A DNA stretch of 64,000 bases from Candidatus Alangreenwoodia gallinarii (GCA_904398315.1 CAJFPD010000119.1:1-64000); one strand, 5' to 3'. Shown: positions 52,601 to 62,803, numbered from the stretch's first letter. Translations and numbers: made by a program. Notes: generated by a model not told the origin, from the sequence alone.

Positions 52601-53419
52601 TCACCTCTCATTCCGGAAATTTTCACTAACAGTAAATTCTCTGCCGGACAGAGCGTATTCTTCAATCCGGCGAAGCTGGGCGAGCCGGTTTTCACTTCTG
52701 CGCATCCTCGCTGCCGCGTCATCATTTTCGGCATTGCTGTTTCTGCGTATCCGTTCTATGATCTCGCTTTCCTGCCGGATCTTCCTTCTCACAAAATCCA
52801 GCGAATGCATCCTGCTTTCTGCATAATACAGAAGAGGAATCTCCCGCTCCAGATCCTCGCTGACCTCCAGCTTCTTCTTCAGCTTTTCCGCCGTGTCCTT
52901 TCTGCGGCGCACCTGTTCCGTCTGAGCAAACTCTGTCTGTTCTACCGTTATGATCTCACACAGTCTTCTGCCTTCACGGGCCAGAGATTCATCGGTAATC
53001 TCAAGATACGGCGTCTTCTCTATCCATGTACGCAGCCTTCTGGCATAATTACGGGGCTGCAGGATAAATTTAGGAAAACTTTTCGTTTTCTCCTCATTTT
53101 CTGCCAGAATATCACGGATCAGAATTCCTCCCATCCCGGCGATGATCACTGCGTCCGCCTCTCCGTCCTGAAGCACGGAAATGCCGGTTCCCTGGCGAAT
53201 ATCCAAAGAGACGTCCGGAAGATGACGCCGGATATTTCCGCGCGCTTTCTCGAGCGGTCCCGAATTGATATCCGACAGAATCACTTTTCTGCACGCTTCA
53301 TGCTGTATCAGCCAAATCGGAATATATCCGTGATCCGTTCCGATATCCGCCACGGTTCCCTCGCCGCGCACGCTCTCCGCTATGAGCAGCAGCCGTTCCG
53401 ACAATTTCAGATTCATCAC
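52601..53419 (-). CDS. trmK: tRNA (adenine22-N1)-methyltransferase TrmK
   Basis: A 272-residue SAM-dependent methyltransferase for A22 of tRNA-Leu/Ser and others. The SAM site is [17 protein letters not shown], followed by [30 protein letters not shown] and [14 protein letters not shown]. The C-terminal part is an unusually long helical, probably coiled-coil extension (about 175-260) rich in Arg/Glu. Its ATG overlaps the rpoD stop codon by four bases. Confidence 0.93.
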   Translation of the reverse strand: MMNLKLSERLLLIAESVRGEGTVADIGTDHGYIPIWLIQHEACRKVILSDINSGPLEKARGNIRRHLPDVSLDIRQGTGISVLQDGEADAVIIAGMGGILIRDILAENEEKTKSFPKFILQPRNYARRLRTWIEKTPYLEITDESLAREGRRLCEIITVEQTEFAQTEQVRRRKDTAEKLKKKLEVSEDLEREIPLLYYAESRMHSLDFVRRKIRQESEIIERIRRNSNAENDDAAARMRRSENRLAQLRRIEEYALSGREFTVSENFRNER

Positions 53420-54561
53420 TCCAGATAATCCTTCAGTTTTTTGCTGCGGCTCGGATGACGCAGCTTCCTCAGCGCTTTCGCCTCAATCTGACGGATACGT
53501 TCCCGCGTTACGTCAAACCTGCGTCCCACTTCTTCAAGAGTACGTGCTCTTCCGTCCTCCAGGCCGAACCGGAGCTTCAGCACTTTCTGCTCCCTCTCTG
53601 TCAGCGTGTCCAGAACTTCCACCAGCTGCTCTTTAAGCATGGAAAAAGCCGCCGCATCTGCCGGTGCCGGAACATCATCATCCGGGATAAAATCTCCCAG
53701 ATGGCTGTCCTCTTCCTCTCCGATCGGCGTCTCCAGTGAAACCGGTTCCTGTGCGATCTTCAGAATTTCTCTCACTTTATCCACGGAAATCTCCATCTCT
53801 GCGGCGATCTCCTCCGGCGTAGGTTCTCTGCCCAGCTCCTGAAGGAGCTGACGTGAAATCCGGATCAGTTTATTAATAGTCTCCACCATATGAACTGGAA
53901 TCCGGATCGTCCTGGCCTGATCCGCAATGGATCTGGTAATCGCCTGCCGGATCCACCATGTGGCATAGGTACTGAATTTATATCCTTTCCGCCAGTCGAA
54001 CTTGTCCACCGCCTTGATCAGTCCGAGATTTCCCTCCTGAATCAGATCTAAAAAGAGCATTCCTCTTCCTACATAGCGCTTCGCGATGCTGACGACAAGC
54101 CTCAGATTAGCTTCACAGAGCTGTTTTTTCGCGTCATCATCGCCGAGCTCCATGCGCTTTGCCAGTTCGATTTCCTCCTCCGCCGTCAGAAGAGGAACTT
54201 TTCCTATCTCCTTCAGATACATTCTCACGGGATCATCCACCGCGATTCCCTTTGAGAGTGAAGCTTCCAGATCCTCTTCGCTGTCATCGACGACGTCAGT
54301 ATCAGCGTCCTTTTCCTCCTCGAGCTTCTTCAGTTCATAATCCTCAGGGTCCGCTTCGGAGATAATCTCGATTCCGTTTGAAATCAGTGTATCATAGATC
54401 TCATCCATCTGATCCTTGTCGAACTCGATGTGATCCACCTGATCGGAAATATCCTTATATGTGAGATTTCCCTTTGCTTTCCCCTTCTCAAGGAGAGCCG
54501 CGAGGCATTCCACTTTTTGCTGTTCTAAGTTATTTGCTTCATGTTCCATCGGTAGCCACAC
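53416..54561 (-). CDS. rpoD: RNA polymerase primary sigma factor (sigma-70/SigA)
   Basis: A 381-residue housekeeping sigma factor. An acidic region 1.1-like part precedes region 1.2 ([29 protein letters not shown]). Region 2 is [39 protein letters not shown], region 3 lies around [29 protein letters not shown], and region 4 is [31 protein letters not shown]. The start is either GTG 54561 (AGGA seven bases ahead) or ATG 54549 ([10 protein letters not shown]). It follows dnaG by four bases in the macromolecular synthesis operon. Its holoenzyme is the target of the 6S RNA. Confidence 0.97.
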   Translation of the reverse strand: MWLPMEHEANNLEQQKVECLAALLEKGKAKGNLTYKDISDQVDHIEFDKDQMDEIYDTLISNGIEIISEADPEDYELKKLEEEKDADTDVVDDSEEDLEASLSKGIAVDDPVRMYLKEIGKVPLLTAEEEIELAKRMELGDDDAKKQLCEANLRLVVSIAKRYVGRGMLFLDLIQEGNLGLIKAVDKFDWRKGYKFSTYATWWIRQAITRSIADQARTIRIPVHMVETINKLIRISRQLLQELGREPTPEEIAAEMEISVDKVREILKIAQEPVSLETPIGEEEDSHLGDFIPDDDVPAPADAAAFSMLKEQLVEVLDTLTEREQKVLKLRFGLEDGRARTLEEVGRRFDVTRERIRQIEAKALRKLRHPSRSKKLKDYLE

Positions 54562-54565
54562 TCCA

Positions 54566-56395
54566 TCATCCTAATTTTATATTTTGCATCGTTCTCTGCA
54601 GTTCGATGAGCTCTTTTGTCAGAGCATCGGCTCTGTTACGGTCACTCTCCTCCTCGGTCAGAAGCGTAAGCGCTTCCAGTATCTCATTCTGGCGCTTCTG
54701 AAGCTTCTCATAGCGTATCTTTTCGACACATTCGCGAAAGACCTGATCGCTGTTTTCAGGAAATACGACTCTTTCCAGAGCCTTCCGGAAAAGAACGTCA
54801 TCTTCCGGCAGGAGATTGTCCGAAACTTTATTTATATCTACCTCGGAATCCTCCAGGTAAACATCCTTTATCATATTATAAATTCTGGCGTAAGCCGGAT
54901 CCTCAAAGACGAATTCATAGTCTTTCATCGGTTCCAGATAATCCGGATTGACAGCGGCCAGTTTGATGAAATGCATCTGAATCATCTCATCTCCTTCCAC
55001 GCGCCGTATATCCGGCACACGCCCGCCTGTGCCGGCCGGATAAAGAGTCTGCGCCGGTTGCTGTCTGCCGCCGGCTGCTGTGCGGCCGGTTCTTGCGGAT
55101 TCCGCCGTTTCGTTTACTTCTCTGCGGATCGCACTCTCCGATATGTGCGTCTCCGCTGCGATTTTCTTTATGTATACATCAGCTTCTACAGGACTCAGAT
55201 CAGCGAGAATTCCCCGTATCTCCCGCAGAAATCCGATCCCTCCGGACGGCGTCCCTATATCGTATTTTCCGCGCGCGACGGAAATCCGGTAATCCGCATA
55301 AGGCAGTGCCTGATCTACCAGCTTCAGAAAAGCTTCCTTCCCGTTTTTCGTAATAAATTCGTCAGGATCCTTTCCATCCGAAATGTGAAGTACTCTGGCG
55401 CTGATCCCGGCGTTTCGTAGCAGCTCGATCCCCCGCAGCGCCGCTTTCTGACCCGCTGCATCCGCATCGTAGGATAACACCACATTCTGCGTATATCGCT
55501 TCAGCAAAGCGCACTGCTGCTCTGTCAGAGCGGTTCCCAGAGAAGCCGCCACATTCCTCACGCCGTTGCGGTACAGAGAGACGAGATCCATATATCCTTC
55601 CACAAGAATCGCGCAGTTGCTGCTGTTGATCTCATTTCTCGTCAGATTCAGTCCGTACAGATTATTTTTCTTTGAGAAAACGCTTGACTCCGGCGAATTG
55701 AGATACTTCGGTCCGCTGTCACCCAGCGTCCGTCCGCCGAATCCGATTACCTTTCCTCTCGTATTGAATATGGGAAACATCACACGGTTTCTGAATTTAT
55801 CGTACCGCTTTCCGTTTGAAGCGGAAAGCAGACCTGCCTGCATCATCATCTCTTCGGAATACTTTTTTTCCAGAAGATGATTCTGCAGCGCGTGCCAGCT
55901 GTCTTCCGCAAACCCGATGCCGAATCTGGCGATCGTCTTCGGATTCAGCCCGCGTTTTTTCATATATTCATAGCCGGGATTCGGTTTCTCCGTCAGATTT
56001 CTGTAAAAAAAGACTGCCGCCTCGCGGTTCATCTCGTATATCTCATTTTTTTTCCCCTCATTTCGGTATCCGAATCGATCCATGTCGATACCATACTCTT
56101 CGGCCAGTTTGGAAACGGCCGCATGAAAATCGATATTCTCAATTTTCATGAGAAAGGAAATTACATCGCCGGATGCCCCGCATCCGAAACAGTAAAAAAA
56201 CTGTCTGCTTTCGGAGACATTAAAAGAAGGCGTCTTTTCGCTGTGAAACGGACAAAGTCCCTTATAACTGCTGCCGCTCCGCTTCAGTTCGACGTAGCGT
56301 CCGACAATATCCACGATATTACATCTGCTCTTTATTTCATCTGCTATCGTACTGCCGCTCACTCTAAAACCTCCCACGTTCTTATTATTCGACAC
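54566..56395 (-). CDS. dnaG: DNA primase
   Basis: A 609-residue primase that lays RNA primers at the replication fork. The CHC2 zinc finger is [25 protein letters not shown]. The TOPRIM core contains [15 protein letters not shown] and [24 protein letters not shown]-terminal helicase-binding domain (about 440-609) carries an Arg/Ala/Gln-rich linker at 430-450. Translation starts at GTG 56393-56395 ([11 protein letters not shown]), 11 bases after GAGGAG, a rather poor arrangement. The repeat element at 56413-56585 lies immediately upstream. Confidence 0.96.
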   Translation of the reverse strand: MSNNKNVGGFRVSGSTIADEIKSRCNIVDIVGRYVELKRSGSSYKGLCPFHSEKTPSFNVSESRQFFYCFGCGASGDVISFLMKIENIDFHAAVSKLAEEYGIDMDRFGYRNEGKKNEIYEMNREAAVFFYRNLTEKPNPGYEYMKKRGLNPKTIARFGIGFAEDSWHALQNHLLEKKYSEEMMMQAGLLSASNGKRYDKFRNRVMFPIFNTRGKVIGFGGRTLGDSGPKYLNSPESSVFSKKNNLYGLNLTRNEINSSNCAILVEGYMDLVSLYRNGVRNVAASLGTALTEQQCALLKRYTQNVVLSYDADAAGQKAALRGIELLRNAGISARVLHISDGKDPDEFITKNGKEAFLKLVDQALPYADYRISVARGKYDIGTPSGGIGFLREIRGILADLSPVEADVYIKKIAAETHISESAIRREVNETAESARTGRTAAGGRQQPAQTLYPAGTGGRVPDIRRVEGDEMIQMHFIKLAAVNPDYLEPMKDYEFVFEDPAYARIYNMIKDVYLEDSEVDINKVSDNLLPEDDVLFRKALERVVFPENSDQVFRECVEKIRYEKLQKRQNEILEALTLLTEEESDRNRADALTKELIELQRTMQNIKLG

Positions 56396-56412
56396 AGACG
56401 ACGCAACTCCTC

Positions 56413-56585
56413 TATTTTTTACTGAAAAACCCCGTGAGACGTGTCCGGAGGACGATGACGAACGGCTGGTTTTTCGTATGCGCAGATTTCTTAGTGAGGC
56501 GCCGAGACCTGCGGCGGTGAGCTTTAGAAATCCACCGCGACTGAAAAATCCCGTGAGGCCGGAGAATCCCTACATTCTCCGGTTA
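56413..56585 (+). repeat. Structured repeat element, diverged copy
   Basis: Read on the plus strand this matches the 28.4-kb element along its length: TTTTTTACTGAAAAACCCCG, GTCCGGAGGAC hairpin, AGATTTCTTAGTGAGGCGCC, CGCCG...CGGCG hairpin, CTTTAGAAATCCACCGCGAC, then the start of a second unit (ACTGAAAAATCCCGTGAG, period 119). Stems keep pairing while their sequence differs. It ends with a CCGGAGAAT/ATTCTCCGG hairpin (56559-56582). It occupies most of the dnaG-dgt gap, antisense to both genes. Confidence 0.8.
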
Positions 56586-56653
56586 TTTTATCCGTTTTTT
56601 CCTGTTTTATACTTTCCGTTTTTTCTCTGCCCTGCACCGGGCATTCACTTCGT

Positions 56654-57685
56654 TTATGTATTCAGATCGTAATTCAGTCTCCATCCTGTAGGAACGAAAA
56701 TGGACTTATACATGCTGATAGCATATCTGTCTGTCATTCCTGCGATATAATCCTTTACGACCTCCTCCGGCCCGTACAGATACAACATTTCGATGTGTTC
56801 GTCCGGCATTTTCTCCGGATGCTCCATGAAATAGTCGTAGAGTGAGAAGATGAGATTTCTGATTTTTGAAAGCTCCGCATCCTGCTTCACGACTCTGCTT
56901 TTGTAAACATGTTCAAACATATAATCCCGCAGCTTGTTCATATAATAACTGCAGTCCTCACTCTGGCAGATCATGCCGTTTTCCTCACTGGAGTGTATCA
57001 TATCCAGCACCAGCGTATTGATGCGTGCACTGTGATCTGATCCCAGATACGCAATACAGTCACGCGGAAGGTCGCTCTCCCGGATGACGCCTGCGCGCAC
57101 AGCATCGTCGATATCGTGGTTGATATAGGCGATCCGGTCGCTGGTACTGACAATCTGTCCTTCCGGTGTAAACGGTCTACCCGCTCCCGAATGATTCAGA
57201 ATACCGTCCCGCACTTCTGCTGTAAGATTGAGTCCCCGTCTGCCAGGCATATTCTCAAGAATATCCACGACCCTCAGGCTCTGGACATTGTGATGAAAAC
57301 CGTTCGGATGGCGCATGGAAAGGTACTCCTCGCCGTTATGTCCGAACGGAGTATGTCCGAGATCATGTCCGAGAGCAATAGCTTCCGTCAGATCCTCATT
57401 GAGAGCCAGTCCCCTGGCGATACTTCTGGAAATCTGTGCTACATCCATCGTATGAGTCAGACGTGTCCGGAAATGATCTCCTTCCGGCGAGAGAAAAACC
57501 TGTGTTTTGTGCATCAGCCTTCGTATCGCTTTGGAATGAATGATTCTGTCCCGGTCACGCTGAAAAGCGGTTCTCAGAGCGCAGGGCTCCTCCTGTTCAA
57601 TCCTCCCTTTCGATTCCGCAGCTTTTGTAGCCATCGGAGAAAGATTTTTCATCTCCAGCTCTTCATACATTTCCCTTGTAACCAT
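56654..57685 (-). CDS. dgt: Deoxyguanosinetriphosphate triphosphohydrolase-like protein
   Basis: A 343-residue HD-domain dNTPase. Metal-binding residues are in RTRLTHTMDVAQISRSIARGL and AIALGHDLGHTPFGHNGEEYLS, with a distal Asp in YINHDIDDAVRAG. The N-terminus includes RTAFQRDRDRIIHSKAIRRLMHKTQVF. It releases triphosphate from deoxynucleotides and so lowers dNTP pools; the Firmicutes members often stand before dnaG-rpoD, as here. AAAGGAGGG gives a strong ribosome site. Confidence 0.95.
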   Translation of the reverse strand: MVTREMYEELEMKNLSPMATKAAESKGRIEQEEPCALRTAFQRDRDRIIHSKAIRRLMHKTQVFLSPEGDHFRTRLTHTMDVAQISRSIARGLALNEDLTEAIALGHDLGHTPFGHNGEEYLSMRHPNGFHHNVQSLRVVDILENMPGRRGLNLTAEVRDGILNHSGAGRPFTPEGQIVSTSDRIAYINHDIDDAVRAGVIRESDLPRDCIAYLGSDHSARINTLVLDMIHSSEENGMICQSEDCSYYMNKLRDYMFEHVYKSRVVKQDAELSKIRNLIFSLYDYFMEHPEKMPDEHIEMLYLYGPEEVVKDYIAGMTDRYAISMYKSIFVPTGWRLNYDLNT

Positions 57686-57708
57686 CGATTCCCTCCTTTG
57701 CCGCCGGA

Positions 57709-57754
57709 CGTTCCTCGCGGAACCTTCTCCCTCGCAGGATTTTATAGTAAAAAA
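57709..57754 (-). repeat. 5' fragment of the structured repeat element
   Basis: Minus-strand TTTTTTACTATAAAATCCTG, then CGAGGGAGAAGGTTCCGCGA and GGAACG, copies the first 45 bases of the element at 28.4 kb (shared T-run, ACTAT, CCTGCGAG). The hairpin here is GTTCC-GCGA-GGAAC in place of GCCC-GGA-GGGC. It lies between the obg terminator and the dgt ribosome site. Confidence 0.65.
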
Positions 57755-57781
57755 GCGGAAACACCTCTCCTCTCTTTCCGC
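57749..57781 (-). terminator. Terminator after obg
   Basis: GCGGAAA pairs with TTTCCGC around a purine-rich loop and is followed by TTTTTTACT on the minus strand; the T-run is shared with the repeat fragment. Confidence 0.7.
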
Positions 57782-57820
57782 CGAATACGCCGGTCAGAGG
57801 CGGAAATTTCCACTCTTCCA

Positions 57821-59113
57821 TCATTCTTCCGAATATTCGAATTCGTAGTCCCGGATTCTTACCGTATCTCCCTCGGACAGTCCCAGCTCTTTCAGCTCCG
57901 CAATCGCGCCTTTTTTTTCGATATATTTATACAGATATCTCAGGGATTCCATATCATTGAAATTGGTCGAATTAAAAATTTTACTCAGCTGCTTTCCCTC
58001 GATGACAAAAACTCCGTCTTCCTCATCTACATATGTGTAGATCTCCCGATAATCCGGGTCTTCACCGTGAAAATCGATCTCGACCAGATCGGATTCCTCC
58101 TCATTTTCTCCTTCTTCTTCCAGGCGTGTAAGTTCCTGTAAGACTGCTGCCAGAACCTCCCGGATGCCCTGGCCGGTGACAGCGGAAATCAAAAAGAAAC
58201 GATATCCTCTCTCCTCCACATATTTTTGAAATTCTTCCGCCCTGCGGCTGTCAAACAGGAGATCTGCCTTGTTTCCGACGACGATCTGCGGTTTTTTGGC
58301 CAGTTTCGGAGAATATTGTTCCAGCTCGCTGTTGATCTTTTCGAAATCTTCAACAGGATCCCGCCCTTCGGATCCCGCCACGTCGACGACATGGATCAGA
58401 ACTTTTGTCCGTTCCACATGTTTCAGAAAATCCAGTCCCAGTCCTGTACCTTCGTGAGCGCCTTCCACAAGTCCGGGAATATCCGCCAGCACAAAACTCG
58501 AGTCATACAGATTGACAACGCCCAGATTCGGCGTAATCGTCGTGAAATGATAATTTCCGATCTTCGGTCTCGCGCTGGTGGATACAGACAGAAAGGTTGA
58601 TTTTCCTACATTTGGAAATCCAAGAAGACCGGCATCCGCGATCAGCTTCAGTTCCAGAATGATCGTTCGTTCCCGTGCCTCACCGCCGGCTTCTGCAAAA
58701 TTCGGCGCCTGACGCACGGAATTCTTGAAATGGACGTTTCCTTTTCCGCCTTTTCCGCCTTTGACGGCCACCACACGATCACCGTGATGAACGAGATCTT
58801 TCATGACCAGACCTGTCATCTCATCGATAACCACCGTGCCGGGCGGAACCATGATGATGAGATCTTCTCCGCTCTTTCCGTATTTTTTCTTTTTCATGCC
58901 ATCTTCGCCGTTAGGAGCTTCATATTTTCTTTTATACCGGAAATCCATCAGCGTCCTGTAGCTGTTATTCGCTTCAAAGATGACGTCGCCGCCTTTTCCT
59001 CCGTCACCGCCGTCCGGACCGCCTTCCGGCACGAAAGGTTCCCTGCGGAACGAAACACTTCCGTTTCCTCCTTTTCCGGATTTTACCGTAATGCGGGCTC
59101 TGTCTACGAACAT
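57821..59113 (-). CDS. obgE: GTPase Obg
   Basis: A 430-residue essential GTPase involved in 50S ribosome assembly and stress control. The glycine-rich Obg fold (1-158) begins MFVDRARITVKSGKGGNGSVSFRREPFVPEGGPDGGDGGKGG. The G domain has LLGFPNVGKSTFLSVSTSA, a DIPGL-type switch (LADIPGLVEGAHEGTGLG), NKAD and ISAVTGQG. The C-terminal OCT domain closes the protein (about 345-425). It follows rpmA, from which it is separated by a terminator. Confidence 0.97.
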   Translation of the reverse strand: MFVDRARITVKSGKGGNGSVSFRREPFVPEGGPDGGDGGKGGDVIFEANNSYRTLMDFRYKRKYEAPNGEDGMKKKKYGKSGEDLIIMVPPGTVVIDEMTGLVMKDLVHHGDRVVAVKGGKGGKGNVHFKNSVRQAPNFAEAGGEARERTIILELKLIADAGLLGFPNVGKSTFLSVSTSARPKIGNYHFTTITPNLGVVNLYDSSFVLADIPGLVEGAHEGTGLGLDFLKHVERTKVLIHVVDVAGSEGRDPVEDFEKINSELEQYSPKLAKKPQIVVGNKADLLFDSRRAEEFQKYVEERGYRFFLISAVTGQGIREVLAAVLQELTRLEEEGENEEESDLVEIDFHGEDPDYREIYTYVDEEDGVFVIEGKQLSKIFNSTNFNDMESLRYLYKYIEKKGAIAELKELGLSEGDTVRIRDYEFEYSEE

Positions 59114-59184
59114 CGCCTGCTCACCATCCTTTCGTCTGTCTTATCATTACAGAAATTTCCATTTTCAATTTCCTGCATAATGAA

Positions 59185-59212
59185 GAAAAAAGCCCCTTGG
59201 TACAAGGGGCTT
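59185..59212 (-). terminator. Terminator between rpmA and obg
   Basis: AAGCCCCTTG pairs with CAAGGGGCTT around TAC on the minus strand, followed by TTTTCTTC. Confidence 0.9.
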
Positions 59213-59228
59213 CTGGCATTCATTATTT

Positions 59229-59495
59229 TCAGGCCTCGATTTCGACCGGGTAAACGCTTACCTTTTTTCTGGTCCTGCCTTCTCTTTCGAATTTTACCGT
59301 TCCGTCGATCTTGGCGAACAGCGTATCATCGCCGCCTCTGCCTACATTCGTGCCCGGATGGAACTTCGTTCCTCTCTGACGTACGAGGATGCTGCCTGCG
59401 CTGACTACCTGTCCGTCTGCTCTCTTGACGCCGAGACGTTTCGATTCACTGTCACGACCGTTCTTCGAGCTTCCTACACCCTTCTTACTTGCCAT
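59229..59495 (-). CDS. rpmA: 50S ribosomal protein L27
   Basis: An 88-residue ribosomal protein whose N-terminus reaches the peptidyl transferase centre. It begins [28 protein letters not shown]. In most Firmicutes L27 is made with a nine-residue extension that the protease Prp removes; here the start codon, placed after AAAGGAGGTG, directly precedes the mature sequence. No prp gene lies between rplU and rpmA, in agreement with this. Confidence 0.97.
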   Translation of the reverse strand: MASKKGVGSSKNGRDSESKRLGVKRADGQVVSAGSILVRQRGTKFHPGTNVGRGGDDTLFAKIDGTVKFEREGRTRKKVSVYPVEIEA

Positions 59496-59590
59496 AGATC
59501 ACACCTCCTTTTTTTCTGTCGCTGTGATATTTCCTTCTGTCATATGCTGTCATCTCTGTTTTCCGCCGGATATTCCGATCCCGGCATCTG

Positions 59591-59902
59591 TCAGATGTTC
59601 AGTGCGTCGATCCTGACAGTGGTATAAGGCTGTCTGTGGCCCTGCTTCTTTCTGTAATCCTTCTTCGCTTTGTACTTGAAGATGATCACTTTCGGACCTT
59701 TTCCGCTCTCTACCGCGGTAGCATCTACCGTACATCCTTCGATATATGGCTTGCCTACTTTAATCTCAGCGCCTTCACCTGCCGCGAGAACCTTATCGAA
59801 TACGACTTTCTCGCCGTCAGCAACGCTGAGCTTCTCTACTGTGATGACATCGCCTTCCTGTACTTTATACTGCTTACCGCCTGTTTCCACAATTGCGTAC
59901 AT
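59591..59902 (-). CDS. rplU: 50S ribosomal protein L21
   Basis: A 103-residue ribosomal protein ([25 protein letters not shown] ... [27 protein letters not shown]). It is the first gene of the rplU-rpmA unit; the 95 bases to rpmA hold no gene. GGAGGTAAG provides a ribosome site. Confidence 0.97.
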   Translation of the reverse strand: MYAIVETGGKQYKVQEGDVITVEKLSVADGEKVVFDKVLAAGEGAEIKVGKPYIEGCTVDATAVESGKGPKVIIFKYKAKKDYRKKQGHRQPYTTVRIDALNI

Positions 59903-59986
59903 TCTTACTCTTACCTCCTCTTCCCGGACTCGCCGTAAGGGCAGTCTTCCGACATTTTATACCCTTTCCGTGCGGCTTACCGATTT

Positions 59987-60015
59987 ATGATACTACAGGA
60001 AGAGAAAGAAGTCAA
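59987..60015 (-). promoter_or_regulatory. Promoter of rplU-rpmA
   Basis: Minus-strand TTGACT (60010-60015) and TATCAT (59987-59992), 17-base spacing; leader about 78 bases. Confidence 0.75.
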
Positions 60016-60133
60016 CGAAAAATAAAAACAAAAGTACAGATGTGCCTCAGCTCCAAAATCCGCTGCATGCCGCAGTCCCTGTTCTGCTGGCGAAAAGAAA
60101 ATCTATCAGATCTCTCACACGCACACGGAAAGA

Positions 60134-61321
60134 TCAGGAAAGAATTTCTCCTGTCTGCGGATCGATATCTCCGACAAATTCTCCCAGAATCTCGTCAGAA
60201 TCGTCATCCGCCCCTGCAGCTTCCGAAATGTCTTTCACCGTTCCTGCGGTTTCGGAATTTCCGGCGGCAGGGGAAGCTCCCTCTTTTTTTCCATCCTCTT
60301 CTTTCTCTTTTTCCTGAAGGGATTCCTTCAGAAGCGACTCGATGCGGTTCAGGACATCGGGATTTTCCGCCAGATATTTCTTGACATTTTCACGACCCTG
60401 TCCGATCCTGTTGCCTTCAAAGCTGTACCATGCGCCCGCCTTGTCGACGATTTTGTGTTCTACGGCACAGTCCAGCGTATCGCCTTCCCGTGAGATTCCG
60501 CGGCCGTACATGATGTCGAACTCCGCCTGTTTAAACGGAGGAGCGACTTTATTCTTTACAATCTTCACTCTGGTCCTGTTGCCGATGATCTGATCTCCGG
60601 CTTTGATGCTTTCGATTCTGCGAACATCCATCCGCATGGTCGCATAAAACTTCAGTGCCCGTCCGCCCGTGGTAACCTCCGGACTGCCGAACATGACGCC
60701 TACCTTTTCTCTCAGCTGATTGATAAAGATGACAGCCGTATTAAAACGGTTGATAGCTCCGGCCAGTTTGCGAAGAGCCTGAGACATCAGCCGTGCGTGC
60801 AGGCCCACATGACTGTCCCCCATTTCTCCCTGGATCTCCGCTTTCGGCACCAGAGCGGCGACAGAATCGACGACGATGACATCCACAGCTCCGCTGCGCA
60901 CCAGTACCTCGCAGATTTCCAGTCCCTGTTCGCCGGTATCCGGCTGCGAAACCAGAAGTTCATCCACATCGACGCCGAGATTCGCCGCATATTCCGGATC
61001 CAGAGCGTGCTCCGCATCGATAAAAGCAGCCCTTCCTCCCGTCTTCTGAGATTCTGCGATGATATGCAGAGCCAGCGTCGTCTTGCCCGAAGATTCCGGT
61101 CCGTAAATCTCCGTAATTCTGCCCTTCGGAATGCCGAAAACGCCTGTAGCGATATCGAGACTCAGAGAGCCGGTGGAAATGGTCTCCACATCGAGTCCCC
61201 TGTTTTCCCCGAGCTTCATAATCGCGCCCTTGCCGTACTGCTTCTGGATCTGCTGAAGAGCAGACTCCAGCGCTTTATCTTTATCCAGTATCTTTCCGTC
61301 TGTCTTATTCACTGTAGCCAT
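60134..61321 (-). CDS. recA: Recombinase RecA
   Basis: I start at ATG 61319-61321 ([18 protein letters not shown]), 395 residues or so; the longer frame adds 13 residues that overlap the leader. Walker A is [40 protein letters not shown] and [21 protein letters not shown] (L2 loop) are typical. The C-terminal tail is long and acidic ([25 protein letters not shown]). RecA drives homologous recombination and LexA self-cleavage. A perfect SOS box overlaps its promoter. Confidence 0.98.
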   Translation of the reverse strand: MATVNKTDGKILDKDKALESALQQIQKQYGKGAIMKLGENRGLDVETISTGSLSLDIATGVFGIPKGRITEIYGPESSGKTTLALHIIAESQKTGGRAAFIDAEHALDPEYAANLGVDVDELLVSQPDTGEQGLEICEVLVRSGAVDVIVVDSVAALVPKAEIQGEMGDSHVGLHARLMSQALRKLAGAINRFNTAVIFINQLREKVGVMFGSPEVTTGGRALKFYATMRMDVRRIESIKAGDQIIGNRTRVKIVKNKVAPPFKQAEFDIMYGRGISREGDTLDCAVEHKIVDKAGAWYSFEGNRIGQGRENVKKYLAENPDVLNRIESLLKESLQEKEKEEDGKKEGASPAAGNSETAGTVKDISEAAGADDDSDEILGEFVGDIDPQTGEILS

Positions 61322-61388
61322 ATTCTGTGAAATCCTTTCCTCTTCCTCCCCGGCCCGCACCGTCGTTCTGCGGCCGCCGTCCTTTTAA

Positions 61389-61400
61389 GAACGTTTGTTC
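61389..61400. promoter_or_regulatory. LexA (SOS) box of recA
   Basis: GAACGTTTGTTC matches the Gram-positive SOS consensus GAAC-N4-GTTC exactly and lies 6 bases downstream of the recA -10, so LexA would block transcription initiation. Confidence 0.9.
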
Positions 61401-61406
61401 TTATAT

Positions 61407-61435
61407 ATCATAATGTCTTTTTCCCGCCCGGTCAA
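61407..61435 (-). promoter_or_regulatory. Promoter of recA
   Basis: Minus-strand TTGACC (61430-61435) and TATGAT (61407-61412), 17-base spacing, directly before the SOS box. Confidence 0.85.
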
Positions 61436-61511
61436 GCGGTTTATCCTTTCCACTACAATGATTATACTACAGAACCCGTAATTGTAAATATATGGAATAT
61501 AAAAATACGGA

Positions 61512-62765
61512 TCAAAGCTTCTCCGAAGGAGATTTTCCCTGAAGGAGCAGATTGATAAAGTGGAGAACGCACAGTGAAATGAAATCAATATTCAGTGACA
61601 TTCCGCGGGAATCGTGATAATACCGGCGCGTCGTCAGCTTTCCGTCATACAGGGCGCTGATAAAAAAAGTGCCGGGTTCCACGCCGTCGCAGAAATCCGG
61701 TCCGGCATTTCCCGTCACCGAAACACACATCCTGCATCCCGTCTTGCGCTGAAGTCCTTCTGCCAGCGCTTCCGCCGCTTCGGGGCTGAACGCCGTATGC
61801 TCATCGAATATCTTTCTCGGAACGGATAATTCATCGATCTGTGCCTTTTCCTCCGGTACGACGACAGAACGATCAAAGACGGCCGAAATTCCCGGATATC
61901 TGCTGAGTTTCGCCGCAACAGCACCTCCTGTCACCGTCTCGCAAAGAGCCAGAGAAATATTCTGACTCAGCAGCTTTTCCGCAGTCTCTTCGTACAGCTC
62001 TCTGCCCTCGGTACTGTAGACGCTGTCGCCCATTACCGACGCCACTCTGCCTGCCATGTCGTCCACAGCTTCCACAGCCTCCTGTTTTCTTCTCCGTTTC
62101 GACGTAATGCGGATCTCCACTTCTCCTTCTTTCGCGTAGGTCGCGATGGTCGGATCGGTCTGCCCGTCGATAAACTGCAGAAGCATCGTCTCCACCAGCG
62201 ATTCGCCGACGCCGAAGACGCGCAGAGACCGGGAAATGATATAAGCGTCAGCCATCTTCATCAGATACGGTTTGACGGAATCCTGAAACATCCGCTTCAT
62301 TTCCCTCGGTACACCCGGCATGCAGATAAATGTCCTTCCGTCCTTTTCCACCGCAAAGCCCGGCGCTGTACCGTTGAGATTGCGGAAGACGACAGCATGT
62401 TCCGGCACGAGAGTCTGTTTCATGTTATTTTCCGTCATTTTCATCTGTACGCGTTCAAAAAAAGCATTGATATATTCCACAGTAGGCTGATGAACCACCA
62501 GCTTTTCTCCCAGCATGTCGCAGAGCGTTTCTTTCGTCAGATCATCCTCCGTAGGTCCCAGTCCTCCGGTGATGAGAAAGAGATCACAGTCCTGCATGGC
62601 AAACTCCATCACGCGGCGAAACCGCTGGGGATTGTCCCCCATCGTATAATGATACAGGACATCGACGCCCATATCGTTGAGTTCCTGAGACAGATACGCC
62701 GCGTTCGTATTGACGATCTGACCGAATAAAAGCTCTGTTCCCACAGATATCACTGCCGATTTCAT
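61512..62765 (-). CDS. cinA: CinA-like protein (C-terminal amidase motif altered)
   Basis: A 417-residue protein. Residues 1-170 are the MoCF/COG1058 domain (SVGTELLFGQIVNTNAAYLSQEL, ITGGLGPTEDDLTKET, ICMPGVPREM), which in relatives hydrolyses ADP-ribose-type compounds. Residues 260-410 correspond to the PncC nicotinamide-mononucleotide deamidase domain, but the AESCTGG motif is CETVTGG here: Thr277 replaces the catalytic Ser. The usual Tyr before K307 is also absent and GIAGP has become GNAGP. The deamidase is probably impaired. It stands before recA as in many bacteria, but recA has its own promoter. Confidence 0.93.
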   Translation of the reverse strand: MKSAVISVGTELLFGQIVNTNAAYLSQELNDMGVDVLYHYTMGDNPQRFRRVMEFAMQDCDLFLITGGLGPTEDDLTKETLCDMLGEKLVVHQPTVEYINAFFERVQMKMTENNMKQTLVPEHAVVFRNLNGTAPGFAVEKDGRTFICMPGVPREMKRMFQDSVKPYLMKMADAYIISRSLRVFGVGESLVETMLLQFIDGQTDPTIATYAKEGEVEIRITSKRRRKQEAVEAVDDMAGRVASVMGDSVYSTEGRELYEETAEKLLSQNISLALCETVTGGAVAAKLSRYPGISAVFDRSVVVPEEKAQIDELSVPRKIFDEHTAFSPEAAEALAEGLQRKTGCRMCVSVTGNAGPDFCDGVEPGTFFISALYDGKLTTRRYYHDSRGMSLNIDFISLCVLHFINLLLQGKSPSEKL

Positions 62766-62803
62766 ATCTTCTACCTGTCCTTTCTTGCTTATTCTCCTGA
62801 GTC

